Shown: positions 26,017 to 34,805 of the stretch, piece by piece
How positions within the stretch are numbered: the stretch's first letter is position 1
Layout: every line of letters starts with the position of its first letter
Origin: Chryseobacterium sp. POL2
GTDB taxonomy: Bacteria; Bacteroidota; Bacteroidia; Flavobacteriales; Weeksellaceae
DNA: 64,000 nucleotides
Direction: 5' to 3'
Assembly: GCF_011058315.1 (NCBI RefSeq)
Contig: NZ_CP049298.1
Coordinates: 1,612,001 to 1,676,000, forward strand
Notes under the pieces: generated by a model
Told to the model about the DNA's origin: nothing
Databases searched by the model: none
Seen by the model: only the letters and a program-made list of their open reading frames with translations
Program-made: the position numbers and the translations under genes

Positions 26017-27828
26017 TCAATCTTCTTCTTTAAAAGTTTTCACCAATAAATCGAGGTTTAAACTTCTTGCCGAAGCATCAAAAATTTCTTTGTAAACGCC
26101 CTCCTGATGGTATAATTCGTCATGTGTTCCGTTTTCCACAACGCGACCTTTTTTCATTACATAAATCCTATCCGAATCGATAATTTGAGATAAAGAATGA
26201 GAAATAATAACCACCGTTCTCCCTGCTTTTATGGCATCTAATGAGTTCTTAATTTGTTCCGTAGCAATCGCGTCCAAACTCGCAGTGGGTTCGTCCAAGA
26301 AAATAATGGGTGGATTTTTCAGGAATAATCTTGCAATCGCAATTCGCTGTTGTTGACCGCCAGAAAGTTGCGTTGCATCATGTTGATAGGCCGTTGGCAA
26401 ATCCAGAATTTGTTCATGCAAATAGGCTTTTTTTGCAGCTTCTTCAACTTCTTCAAAACTCGCATTCATATCGCCGTAACGAATGTTATCTTCGATGCTT
26501 CCTTTAAAAATATGATTTTTCTGAAGCACCAATCCTAAATCACCTCTCAAAAAAGTATTGTCATATTCATTAAGATTTACCCCATCTAAATGAATATTAC
26601 CCGAATCTGGAAGATAAAATTTGCACAACAAATTAATAATACTCGATTTTCCTGCGCCTGAAAGTCCGACCAAAGCAGTGGTTTTTCCAGCTTCTATCAG
26701 CATATCGACATCAAGAAGAGCTTGCGTACCGTTGGGGTAAGTGAAATTAACATTTTGAAGTTTAAACTCACCTTTAATTTCTTTTTCCACAAAACTGCCG
26801 CTGGGTTCTGCTTCTTCATCCGCATTTAAAATATCAAAATAACCTTCGGCATAAATCATGGCATCGTTCATATCATCATAAATCCTGTGCAACTGACGAA
26901 TAGGCGAAGAAACGTTGTTAAAAAGCATGATGTGAAGCATAATTGCGCCAATCGTCATTTGCTGATCGAGCACCAAATACACCGTTAACAATATGATTAA
27001 AACCACACCAATTTGTTCGATAAAAGTTTTTAAACCATCATAAAAAAAGTTGGTTTTACGCGTGTACAACTGACTTTCCATAAGTTGCATCTGCAAATCG
27101 TATTGTTTTTTACCTTCAAATTTTTCACGGACAAAACTTTTAATCACCAAAATAGAATTAATGAGATTTAAAAGTCCAGAGGTCTTTTCCTCACGTTGAT
27201 TTCTAAGCTGACGACGAACGCCAGAGAGTTTTTTTGCTTGCATATTGCTCACCCAAAAGTAAATCGGAACAACAATTGTGGAAACCAATCCCACATACAC
27301 ATTTTGCATATACATCACCACCAAAGCGATAATGGAAGTCGTAAACAAGGGCAAAATATCGATGAAAAAATTCTGAACCAATTTTGTTAAACTCTCAATT
27401 CCTCTGTCGATGCGGGTTTGAAGTTTTCCAGATTCGTGGTTTTCATCATTAAAATAAGCAACTTTATAGGTTAAAATTTTATCAATTGCGCGTTGAGCCA
27501 ATTCTGAACTTACATTAATTCGGATTTTTTCACCGTAAAATTTTTGTCCAAAATTGATGAAAATATTAGCGATTTCTTTCACCAAAAGAATAATGGTGAC
27601 GACGATTAACACATGAATCCCTTCTTGCATCGGATTTGGTAAATCTATTAATTTCTGAACCTCATCCACCGTATATTTAAGAACAATTGGGTTCACCTGT
27701 GCTGCCAAAGCGCCCAATAAAGTGAGAAGCAACGTCCAAAAAATCATTAAACGATAAGGCTTAATGAAAGGTTTGAGCTGTTTAAAAATTCCAAAAATGG
27801 TGATAGTTCTGTTAAAAGGATTTTTCAT
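26017..27828 (-). CDS. ABC transporter, fused permease/ATP-binding (exporter type)
   Basis: 603 residues: six transmembrane helices in the first 320 residues, then a nucleotide-binding domain with Walker A GLSGAGKSSI, Q-loop region VLQKNHIFKG, signature LSGGQQQRIAIARLF, Walker B PIIFLDEPTASLD and H-loop ISHSLSQI. It is an ABCB-type half transporter and should work as a homodimer. The substrate is not predictable. A 7-bp repeat array precedes the gene. Confidence 0.9.
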   Translation of the reverse strand: MKNPFNRTITIFGIFKQLKPFIKPYRLMIFWTLLLTLLGALAAQVNPIVLKYTVDEVQKLIDLPNPMQEGIHVLIVVTIILLVKEIANIFINFGQKFYGEKIRINVSSELAQRAIDKILTYKVAYFNDENHESGKLQTRIDRGIESLTKLVQNFFIDILPLFTTSIIALVVMYMQNVYVGLVSTIVVPIYFWVSNMQAKKLSGVRRQLRNQREEKTSGLLNLINSILVIKSFVREKFEGKKQYDLQMQLMESQLYTRKTNFFYDGLKTFIEQIGVVLIILLTVYLVLDQQMTIGAIMLHIMLFNNVSSPIRQLHRIYDDMNDAMIYAEGYFDILNADEEAEPSGSFVEKEIKGEFKLQNVNFTYPNGTQALLDVDMLIEAGKTTALVGLSGAGKSSIINLLCKFYLPDSGNIHLDGVNLNEYDNTFLRGDLGLVLQKNHIFKGSIEDNIRYGDMNASFEEVEEAAKKAYLHEQILDLPTAYQHDATQLSGGQQQRIAIARLFLKNPPIIFLDEPTASLDAIATEQIKNSLDAIKAGRTVVIISHSLSQIIDSDRIYVMKKGRVVENGTHDELYHQEGVYKEIFDASARSLNLDLLVKTFKEED

Positions 27829-27927
27829 ATTCTTTCGCGAACCTTAAATTTAGGAAAAAAAGATAAACCGAATAGAGAACAAAAAGAAAGAGCAAAGATT
27901 TTGTTTTCACTCATCTTTGCTCTTATA

Positions 27928-28004
27928 TCTTGATTCTTGGCTCTTGGCTCTTGAATCTTAATTCTTGATTCTTGATTCTCGATTCTTGACTCTTGATTCT
28001 TGAT
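27928..28004. repeat. Heptanucleotide repeat array, about 11 units of TCTTGAT type
   Basis: Eleven consecutive 7-bp units vary around TCTTGAT (TCTTGGC, TCTTGAC and TCTTAAT are variants). The array sits between the ABC transporter start and the stop of the next minus-strand gene. A shorter array of three units lies at 28480-28500, and others at 31805 and 32837. Confidence 0.85.
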
Positions 28005-28006
28005 TC

Positions 28007-28426
28007 CTAATGTGGAAGTTTCTCTCTGAATTTCCCGTACACCCAAGTTCCGAGGATTGCTGACAATAAGGTAACACTTACCACCAAAGCACCCGTTCCT
28101 ATTTGTGCAAACAATGGTCCTGGGCAAGCACCTGTAATCGCCCAACCAAATCCGAAGATTAAACCTCCGTAAATTTGACCTTTATTGAATTTTTTATCAG
28201 CGATTTTTATCGGTTCGCCATCCAAAGATTTTATTTTGAATTTCTTAATCAACCAAACTGAAATCATCCCAGTAACCACGGCACTTCCGATAACACCGTA
28301 CATGTGGAAAGATTGTAAACGGAACATTTCTTGAATTCGGAACCAACTGATGAGCTCCGCTTTTGTAATAACGATTCCGAAAAATATTCCGGCTATTAAA
28401 AACTTTATATAATCTATTGTTTTCAT
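28007..28426 (-). CDS. YeeE/YedE-type membrane protein, half 2 (DUF6691-like)
   Basis: 139 residues, four predicted helices, with FGFGWAITGACPGPLFAQIGTG, the YeeE/YedE signature in which the Cys is thought to relay thiosulfate or sulfane sulfur. Its partner half is encoded immediately upstream (28516-29079). Each half supplies a set of helices that together match one full-length YeeE. It forms part of the sulfur operon. Confidence 0.85.
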   Translation of the reverse strand: MKTIDYIKFLIAGIFFGIVITKAELISWFRIQEMFRLQSFHMYGVIGSAVVTGMISVWLIKKFKIKSLDGEPIKIADKKFNKGQIYGGLIFGFGWAITGACPGPLFAQIGTGALVVSVTLLSAILGTWVYGKFREKLPH

Positions 28427-28515
28427 TTTTTATTTTTAAAATTAATAGATTCAAGACTTTATTTTAAAGTTAACTTAAATCTTGACTCTTGGCTCTTGAT
28501 TCTAAAACCTCAACT

Positions 28516-29079
28516 CTACAAAGACAAAATCCAAGGCATTACAAAATTAGCAACGATAAATCCGCCCAACATAAAGCAAATAGTTGCCACCAAAGAAGGC
28601 CATTGTAAATTTGCCAATCCCATAATGGAATGTCCACTTGTACAACCTCCTGCGTAACGCGTTCCGAAGCCTACCAAGAAACCTCCCACCACGAAAAGGA
28701 AAAAACCTTTCAAAGAAAATAAAGTTTCCCAATTCATAAAATCGGCTGGAATAATGCTCGAAAAATCTGTAATTCCGTAGCCCGCCAATTCAGTTTGAAG
28801 ATCAGGATTTACAGCAACAGCTTGTCCATTAGAAAGAAAATTGAAAGCGACAAATCCACCAATTAAAATTCCGATAACGAAAACTAAATTCCAGATTTCA
28901 CTCTTCCAATTGTATTTAAAAAACGGAATATTCGCTGGTGCACAAGACGCACAAATGTGTCTTAAAGACGAAGAAATTCCGAAGGTTTTATTGGCTAAAA
29001 TAAGTAATATAGGCACCGTAAGACCAATGAGTGGCCCCGCAACATACCATGGCCAAGGTTGCTTGATAAGTTCTAACAT
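28516..29079 (-). CDS. YeeE/YedE-type membrane protein, half 1 (sulfur uptake)
   Basis: 187 residues with five or six helices. Cysteines occur in SLRHICASCAPANIPF and in GFGTRYAGGCTSGHSIMGL, the second being the conserved YeeE channel motif. Family members take up thiosulfate or other sulfane-sulfur donors. It is followed by the second half and preceded by the DUF6132-like gene, 10 nt away. Confidence 0.87.
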   Translation of the reverse strand: MLELIKQPWPWYVAGPLIGLTVPILLILANKTFGISSSLRHICASCAPANIPFFKYNWKSEIWNLVFVIGILIGGFVAFNFLSNGQAVAVNPDLQTELAGYGITDFSSIIPADFMNWETLFSLKGFFLFVVGGFLVGFGTRYAGGCTSGHSIMGLANLQWPSLVATICFMLGGFIVANFVMPWILSL

Positions 29080-29089
29080 TTTTTATAAT

Positions 29090-29299
29090 TTATTCTTTAA
29101 TTTTATTTTTATCTTTTTTAAACATTGAAAAAAATACACCTCCCATAAAAGCACCATAAATACTGCTGTTAAAAGGTTTTGATGTAATAGCGCAACTTCC
29201 TGTGCTACATCCTATAAAATTCCAATACAGAAATCCTGCAATAGCACCAACAACAGCGCCTAAAATGACAATTTTATTGTTTTGAAAAAAAGTATTCAT
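29090..29299 (-). CDS. Small membrane protein, DUF6132-like
   Basis: 69 residues: helix one IVILGAVVGAIAGFLYWNFIG, then CSTGSCAITSKP, then helix two IYGAFMGGVFFSMF. The two-Cys loop CxxxxC between two helices is the family's mark; I recall it as DUF6132. It sits between the methyltransferase and YeeE genes, so a role in handling reactive sulfur at the membrane is inferred from context only. Confidence 0.8.
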   Translation of the reverse strand: MNTFFQNNKIVILGAVVGAIAGFLYWNFIGCSTGSCAITSKPFNSSIYGAFMGGVFFSMFKKDKNKIKE

Positions 29300-29330
29300 A
29301 TTGTTTCAATTTGGAGTTAATGGGACAGAA

Positions 29331-29969
29331 TTATTTTACAACGAGTTCTACAAAAACTTCTGACCCTTTTCTTGGAGGGATAGAATTGTAACATTCTTCC
29401 ATTTTTTTAATCTCAAAATAAGGTTCGAAAATCGGTTTGTACTCACATGGACAACCACCAAACGGCGGACCTTGTTTCTTGAAAGTGGTATCGAACATGA
29501 CGCCTACAATTTTACCTTTTGGTTGCAAAAGTTCGGCAGCTTTTTTAGCGTAATCTTTTCTCATTAATGGCGGAATAGCACAGAAAAAAGTTTGTTCCAG
29601 CATTAAATCATACTCACCTTTATGTTCGAAAAAATCGCCTAACAAAACTTTTATTTGAGGATCATTTCGGAATTTACTTTGAAGAATTTCCACCGCTTTT
29701 GGTGCAATATCAATTAACGTAATATCCTGAAATCCGTTTTTTAAAAGATATTCAGCTTCATAAGCATTTCCGCAACCTGGAATTAAAATCGAGATATTTT
29801 TATCCTCAACTTTGTCCATATAATCGGTAATTGCGGGCGATGCGTAACCAATATCCCAAGAAGTTTCGCGATTTTCCCAACGCGTTTCCCAATAATTTTT
29901 ATCCAAAGGAAGATCGCATTGCGTAACGCAACATTGCATATCTGTTTTGTTATGGTCTTCTGTATTCAT
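29331..29969 (-). CDS. TPMT-superfamily SAM-dependent methyltransferase
   Basis: 212 residues. WETRWENRETSWDIG is the N-terminal signature of thiopurine/thiol methyltransferases. ISILIPGCGNAYEAEYL is SAM motif I, ITLIDIAPKAVE motif II and EQTFFCAIPP motif IV. Members methylate thiols, halides or thiopurines. In this operon it may methylate sulfide or other thiols to volatile products; that is an inference from neighbours. It begins 10 nt after the rhodanese stop. Confidence 0.85.
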   Translation of the reverse strand: MNTEDHNKTDMQCCVTQCDLPLDKNYWETRWENRETSWDIGYASPAITDYMDKVEDKNISILIPGCGNAYEAEYLLKNGFQDITLIDIAPKAVEILQSKFRNDPQIKVLLGDFFEHKGEYDLMLEQTFFCAIPPLMRKDYAKKAAELLQPKGKIVGVMFDTTFKKQGPPFGGCPCEYKPIFEPYFEIKKMEECYNSIPPRKGSEVFVELVVK

Positions 29970-29978
29970 TTTTCACTT

Positions 29979-30293
29979 TTAACGGGTAATGTTTTTCATA
30001 TTTTGCAAAGAACCGCCATTAAAAACATTGGTAATTCCGGCTTGTTTTAAAATAGATTGCGCTTGTTTGCTGCGCATTCCACTTCTGCAAAATACAACAA
30101 TATTTTCCTTATTTTTTAATGATTTTACTTTAGAAGAAATTTCATTCAACGGAATATTCACCGCATTTTTTACACTTCCAGAAGCAAATTCACCTTTAGA
30201 GCGAACATCTATTAAAGTAGCTCCGTTATTGATAACTTCGACTAGTCTTTCCGAATCTTCGGAGCCAAAAAGTTTTTTTAAAAATCCGAACAT
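29979..30293 (-). CDS. Single-domain rhodanese
   Basis: 104 residues with TLIDVRSKGEFASGSVKNAVNIPLNEI and the active-site loop VFCRSGMRSKQA (catalytic Cys in CRSGMR). The N-terminal 20 residues (MFGFLKKLFGSEDSE) are an amphipathic extension. It transfers sulfane sulfur. Its ATG overlaps the stop of the MBL-rhodanese gene by one base, so the genes are translationally coupled. Confidence 0.9.
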   Translation of the reverse strand: MFGFLKKLFGSEDSERLVEVINNGATLIDVRSKGEFASGSVKNAVNIPLNEISSKVKSLKNKENIVVFCRSGMRSKQAQSILKQAGITNVFNGGSLQNMKNITR

Positions 30294-31702
30294 TATGACA
30301 TTATTTTAGATTGACAAACAAATTCAGTTTTGGGAACATCTGTTTTTGAAATGGCATTGAAACCACCTTCAACTTCAGAAAAATTATGATAACCACGCGC
30401 TTTCAAAATACTTGCAGCCATCATACTTCTGTATCCACCCGCACAATGTATGTAGAAATGTTCATCAGCTTTCACCTCTCCAATCCAGTCATTAATATAC
30501 GCCAAAGGTCTTCTGTAAGCGTTTTCTACGTGTTCAGCTTCGTATTCGCTTTCTTTACGAACGTCTATTACTTTTACATTTTCATTAAACTCAGTTTTAA
30601 ATTGCGTTGCAGAAATTCTGTTCACGGTATCAATTTCTTTCCCTGAATTTTTCCAAGTTTCAAAACCTCCCTCTAAAAATCCTAAAGTATGATCGAAACC
30701 AACTCGGCTCAATCTGGTAACGGTTTCTTCTTCATCACCAAGATCTGTAATCAACAAAATAGGTTGTTTAACATCTTTTATCAAAGCGCCTACCCAAGGT
30801 GCAAAATCGCCTTTAAGACCGATATTTACAGATTGAGGAATATAGCCTTTTGCGAAATCTGCAGCCGAACGAACGTCTAAAATTAAGGCTTCTGAATTTT
30901 CTACAACCTCCTCAAATTCCGTTACAGAAAGCGCTCTCAAACCATTATTAAGAACCTCATCAAAATTTTGATAACCCTGCTTGTTCATCGCTACATTCAT
31001 CCCAAAATAAGCGGGAGGCGGCAACAAACCATCTGTAACAGCTTTTATAAACGCTTCTTTATTAGGTTGATTAAGGGCATAATTGGTTTTCTTTTGGTTT
31101 CCTAAAATATCCACCGTTTCTTTCTGCATATTTTTACCACAAGCCGAACCCGCGCCATGAGCAGGATACACCGTAACGTCATCCGCTAAAGGCATAATTT
31201 TATTTTGTAAACTGTCGTAAAGCATTCCCGCCAAATCTTCTTGTGTCATGTTTGCAGCTTTCTGAGCCAAGTCTGGACGACCAACATCTCCTAAAAACAA
31301 TGTATCTCCAGAGAAAATTGCAGTTTCTTTTCCGTTTTCATCGATCAAAAGATAGGTGGTACTTTCCAAAGTATGTCCAGGTGTATGAAGCACTTTAATT
31401 TTGATATTTCCAATTTCGAAAATTTGTTCATCTTCTGCGATAATAGCTTCAAAATCTGGGTTGGCTGTTGGTCCGTAAACAATTGCCGCACCTGTCTTTT
31501 TACTTAAATCTACGTGTCCACTCACAAAATCTGCGTGAAAATGGGTTTCGAAAATATATTTTAAACGAACATTATCTTTTGCTAGTCTATCTGTATAAGA
31601 TTGCGTTTCACGAAGCGGATCTACAATCGCAGCTTCACCATTTGAAACAATATAATAAGCTCCCTGAGCTAAACATCCTGTATAAATTTGTTCTATTTTC
31701 AT
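30293..31702 (-). CDS. MBL-fold hydrolase fused to two rhodanese domains (persulfide dioxygenase-like)
   Basis: The start at 31702 (MKIEQIYTGCLAQGAYYIV) is preferred; the frame stays open 16 codons upstream. 469 residues: metallo-beta-lactamase domain at about 1-245 with THFHADFVSGHVD, HTPGHTLESTTYLL, FSGDTLFLGDVGRPDL and YPAHGAGSACG; then two rhodanese domains. The first (ILDVRSAADFAKGY) has LLITDLGDEEE where a Cys loop is expected, so it looks inactive. The second keeps CAGGYRS. The layout matches CstB-like persulfide dioxygenase-sulfurtransferases that oxidise persulfides. Confidence 0.88.
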   Translation of the reverse strand: MKIEQIYTGCLAQGAYYIVSNGEAAIVDPLRETQSYTDRLAKDNVRLKYIFETHFHADFVSGHVDLSKKTGAAIVYGPTANPDFEAIIAEDEQIFEIGNIKIKVLHTPGHTLESTTYLLIDENGKETAIFSGDTLFLGDVGRPDLAQKAANMTQEDLAGMLYDSLQNKIMPLADDVTVYPAHGAGSACGKNMQKETVDILGNQKKTNYALNQPNKEAFIKAVTDGLLPPPAYFGMNVAMNKQGYQNFDEVLNNGLRALSVTEFEEVVENSEALILDVRSAADFAKGYIPQSVNIGLKGDFAPWVGALIKDVKQPILLITDLGDEEETVTRLSRVGFDHTLGFLEGGFETWKNSGKEIDTVNRISATQFKTEFNENVKVIDVRKESEYEAEHVENAYRRPLAYINDWIGEVKADEHFYIHCAGGYRSMMAASILKARGYHNFSEVEGGFNAISKTDVPKTEFVCQSKIMS

Positions 31703-31804
31703 ATTCTTTATTTTAGTTGTACAAAGTTCTTGATAAATAAATTCCTGCACAGTTACTTTTGTTACATTAGGAGTTTTTTAGAAGTTAGAGGTTAGAAATT
31801 AGAT

Positions 31805-31860
31805 TTTAGACTTTAGACTTTAGACTTTAGACTTTAGACTTTAGACTTTAGACTTTAGAC
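31805..31860. repeat. Eight perfect tandem copies of TTTAGAC
   Basis: The 7-bp unit is repeated eight times without change over 56 bp. It lies in the gap between the MBL-rhodanese gene and the TauE/SafE permease gene. It does not encode protein and is not palindromic. Confidence 0.97.
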
Positions 31861-31886
31861 GAAACTAATTCAAAACTTCTAATCGA

Positions 31887-32678
31887 TTAAAAAAACATTT
31901 CTTTTACGATGACAAAAATGCCCATCACAAGGACAAACCAACCAAAAGCGGGTTTTAGTTTTTTACCATCAATATTTCTGGAAAGTCGGCTTCCTATTAA
32001 AATTCCTATAATTGCCATTGTGGTAATGCTCAATAAAAACTTCCAATTGACTTCTCCAAAGTGTGCATAAGAGGTTACAAAACCGAACGCAGAATTAATA
32101 GCGATAATCAGTAAAGATGTTCCGATGGCTTTCTTCATAGGAGTTTTCAGTAAACTTACCAAAGCTGGAATAATTAAAAATCCGCCACCCGCACCTACAA
32201 ATCCTGTTATAATTCCTACCAAAAAACCTTGAAAAACCACCAATGGATAATTGTAATTTTGATGAGAGGTATTATTTGGTTTTGTATCTTTTTTTATCAT
32301 TTTAAATGCAGCCATCAACATTAAAACCGCAAAAACAAGCATTAAAAAATTACTTTTGGTGACTTCAAAACCACCAATGTTGAAAAGTACGTCTGGAATA
32401 TGAGGTAAAATTTGCTGTCTGGAAATATACACTCCAATTATTGAAGGGATACCAAATGCAAAAACCGTTTTAAAATCTATTAATTTATTTTTGAAATAAG
32501 TGGTTGACCCCACAAAACTGGTTGCTCCCACTACAAAAAGCGAATAAGTAGTGGCCAAAACAGCGTCTACATGAAAAAGATACACCAATACAGGAACCGT
32601 AAGAATACTTCCGCCACCGCCGATTAATCCTAAAGAAATTCCTATTAAAATTGATGCTAAAAATCCTGCTATCTCCAT
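31887..32678 (-). CDS. Sulfite exporter TauE/SafE family (TSUP) permease
   Basis: The ATG at 32678 (MEIAGFLASILIGISLGLIGGGGSIL) opens on the first TSUP repeat; the frame is open 10 codons upstream. 263 residues, about eight helices, with the duplicated motif GLIGGGGSILTVPVL and GFVGAGGGFLIIPAL. TSUP proteins move organosulfonates, sulfite or other sulfur compounds. Neighbours (persulfide dioxygenase-like enzyme, rhodanese, YeeE) suggest sulfite or thiosulfate export after oxidation of persulfides. Confidence 0.88.
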   Translation of the reverse strand: MEIAGFLASILIGISLGLIGGGGSILTVPVLVYLFHVDAVLATTYSLFVVGATSFVGSTTYFKNKLIDFKTVFAFGIPSIIGVYISRQQILPHIPDVLFNIGGFEVTKSNFLMLVFAVLMLMAAFKMIKKDTKPNNTSHQNYNYPLVVFQGFLVGIITGFVGAGGGFLIIPALVSLLKTPMKKAIGTSLLIIAINSAFGFVTSYAHFGEVNWKFLLSITTMAIIGILIGSRLSRNIDGKKLKPAFGWFVLVMGIFVIVKEMFF

Positions 32679-32836
32679 TCTCTTGTTTTGTAATGCAAAA
32701 TTCAGCAAATCAAAAGAGATGCACAGCTACTTTTGTTACAAAAGGATTTTTTGGTTGATGGTTTTTGGTTTTTAGTAATAAGTTGTAAGTCTGAATATCG
32801 GCTGAATTTTTACGAACGAAGTTCAAGAAAACTAAT

Positions 32837-32885
32837 TTCTTGATTCTTGACTCTTGGTTCTTGACTCTTGGTTCTTGGCTCTTGA
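32837..32885. repeat. Heptanucleotide repeat array, seven units of TTCTTGA type
   Basis: Seven 7-bp units around TTCTTGA/CTCTTGG. They sit just past the stop of the Crp/Fnr gene, between it and the permease gene. Confidence 0.85.
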
Positions 32886-32890
32886 TTCTC

Positions 32891-33514
32891 CTAAAGCAAA
32901 GTAATTTTGTTGCGTCCAAGTTGTACTTCACCGTTTTCTTCGAGTTGCTTCAGAAGGCGAGAAACCACTACACGCGCAGTTCCCAACTCGTTAGCAAGTT
33001 GTTCGTGAGTAACGTTGAGGCTATTAGATTGTGTGAGTTCAGCTTTCTTTTCGAGGAGGTTTAATAATCGTTCGTCCACTTTTTTAAAAGCAATTTCGTT
33101 GATGATTCCAAGAAGTTCTTCGAAACGTTTATGATACAATTTAAAAATATAATCCAACCATTCTGGATGATCTTTTATAAACTCTGAAACTCTGGTTACT
33201 GGAAGAAAAAGTATTTCGGCATCTTCCTCTATTTCAGCTTTCACTTTACTGGTTTCGTTGTGTAAACCACCCAAAAAAGACATAATGCAAGATTCGCCAG
33301 CTTTAATATAGTACAAAAGTATTTCTCGACCATCTTCCTCAGTACGCACCACTTTCATAGCACCTTTTGTGACAATAGGAATCGATCGTATTTGAGAATT
33401 TTCGTCCACAATAATATCTCCAGCCTGATAGTTTTTTATCATGCTGTATTCATATAATTTTTCTAGAAGTTCCGGTGTGGACTGAAATTCTTGTTTTAAT
33501 TCTGGGCTTTCCAT
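32891..33514 (-). CDS. Crp/Fnr family transcriptional regulator
   Basis: 207 residues: N-terminal cyclic-nucleotide-type beta-roll (YQAGDIIVDENSQIRSIPIVTKG, DGREILLYYIKAGESCIMSF), dimer helix and C-terminal winged HTH (VTHEQLANELGTARVVVSRLLKQLEENGEV). The sensor domain has a single Cys (GESCIMS), and no FNR-type Cys cluster or cAMP pocket is obvious. Being first in the sulfur gene run, it is the likely regulator, perhaps responding to oxygen, reactive sulfur or redox state. Confidence 0.9.
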   Translation of the reverse strand: MESPELKQEFQSTPELLEKLYEYSMIKNYQAGDIIVDENSQIRSIPIVTKGAMKVVRTEEDGREILLYYIKAGESCIMSFLGGLHNETSKVKAEIEEDAEILFLPVTRVSEFIKDHPEWLDYIFKLYHKRFEELLGIINEIAFKKVDERLLNLLEKKAELTQSNSLNVTHEQLANELGTARVVVSRLLKQLEENGEVQLGRNKITLL

Positions 33515-33516
33515 TT

Positions 33517-34581
33517 TTATATTGTTTTAGTATCAAACGATGTTAGAAACTTCATTTTCTGACTGGAAAGTTTTTCGGCTTGGTTTTTAATTTCGTCCAA
33601 ATTTCTATTAGGTCGCAATTCTATTTTTTGGAGGATGAAAGAATTGTGTGCGTTTTTGTCCACCACTTCAGCAAAAATATGTTCGATTTCAGAATTGGCC
33701 AAAGAAGCAAAACTGATATCCTCAAAACCATGAAGAAGTTTTAAATCGCTTGTATTTTGGAAAGTATCATCTGCATAAGATTGAAATTCTATTTTTGAAT
33801 CAAAATCTCCAGCCCAGATATTATACACCCAATGTTTTGATTTTGGTTTATCTTCAATTTTCTGATAAACGAAGTTTTCACCCAAATAGGCTTCACGAAC
33901 TTGTGGATCATTCGCTAAATCTTCCGGAAGACCTTCTTTTAAGATTTTCCCTTCGAACATAATGTAGGTTTTATTGGTAATCGCTAAAGTTTGCTGCACA
34001 TTGTGGTCGGTAATTAAGATTCCAATATTTTTGTCCACCAAACTTCTCACAATTTTCTGAATATCTTCCACCGCAATCGGGTCAACCCCCGCAAAAGGCT
34101 CATCTAGAAGGATAAAATTCGGACTTGTTGCTAAACAACGGGCAATTTCTGTTCTACGTCTTTCACCTCCAGAAAGCAAATCGCCACGGTTTTTCCGAAC
34201 ATGTTCTAAAGAAAACTCTTCAATCAACTCATCACATTTCATCTGCTGTTGTTTTTTGGAAAGCTTTGTCAATTGTAGAACTCCTAAAATGTTATCTTCC
34301 ACAGACAATTTTCTAAACACAGAAGCTTCCTGAGCCAAATATCCGATTCCTTTTTGAGCTCTGCGATACATGGCATCGCTGGTGATTTCTTTATTATCGA
34401 GGAAAATTTTACCAGAAGTAGGCTTCACCAATCCAACAATCATATAGAAAGAAGTAGTTTTACCTGCTCCATTGGGTCCCAACAAACCTACAATCTCACC
34501 TTGTTGAACCTGTACCGAAACACCTTTTACCACCTTTTTAGGTCCGTATTCTTTAATTAAATTTTCTCCTCGTAGAATCAT
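33517..34581 (-). CDS. lptB: LPS export ABC ATPase LptB with a C-terminal extension
   Basis: The ATG at 34581 (MILRGENLIKEYGPKKVVKG) is used; the upstream open frame is not family-like. Residues 1-240 are a complete LptB: Walker A GLLGPNGAGKTTSFYMIVGL, Q-loop GYLAQEASVF, signature LLSGGERRRTEIAR, Walker B FILLDEPFAGVDP, and EAYLGENF. LptB powers LPS transport with LptFG. The protein continues for about 110 residues after GENFVYQKIED, about 45 per cent longer than usual LptB. That part resembles no domain I know. The frame runs into Crp/Fnr only 2 nt away. Confidence 0.9.
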   Translation of the reverse strand: MILRGENLIKEYGPKKVVKGVSVQVQQGEIVGLLGPNGAGKTTSFYMIVGLVKPTSGKIFLDNKEITSDAMYRRAQKGIGYLAQEASVFRKLSVEDNILGVLQLTKLSKKQQQMKCDELIEEFSLEHVRKNRGDLLSGGERRRTEIARCLATSPNFILLDEPFAGVDPIAVEDIQKIVRSLVDKNIGILITDHNVQQTLAITNKTYIMFEGKILKEGLPEDLANDPQVREAYLGENFVYQKIEDKPKSKHWVYNIWAGDFDSKIEFQSYADDTFQNTSDLKLLHGFEDISFASLANSEIEHIFAEVVDKNAHNSFILQKIELRPNRNLDEIKNQAEKLSSQKMKFLTSFDTKTI

Positions 34582-34648
34582 ACAACAAAGATAAATATTT
34601 TTTGAATCTAAATAACTTTCTATAAAGGACTTCGGTGTTGAATTTTTT

Positions 34649-34747
34649 AGCCCCGATTGAACGGTATGTCTGAGCTCATCTCGAAAGAAAGGCAAAAGAG
34701 CTGGCTCGAGATAGCGAGTAGTGAAAGCGGGAATAGCTCCTGAAAAG
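34649..34747. repeat. Intergenic structured element (AGCCCCGATT ... AAAGCGGGAATAGCTCC)
   Basis: A roughly 100-bp GC-richer block between divergent lptB and the RNA methyltransferase gene. It starts AGCCCCGATTGAACGG and ends AAAGCGGGAATAGCTCCTG, with internal self-complementary parts (GAGCTCATCTCG; CTGGCTCGAGATAGCG). Its ends resemble a short element I have seen repeatedly between genes in Flavobacteriia. It contains no ORF. Confidence 0.6.
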
Positions 34748-34805
34748 CTATCAAAATTTGGAAAAAGCTAAAAATATTACCGTAATTTGCTGAAAAATTG
34801 CTGAA

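Noticed and set aside
31805-31860. CRISPR-like array
   Set aside because: Units are 7 bp with no spacers; it is a simple tandem repeat.
34582-34695. Longer N-terminus of LptB
   Set aside because: The extra residues overlap the intergenic element and are not LptB-like; the start at 34581 fits the family.
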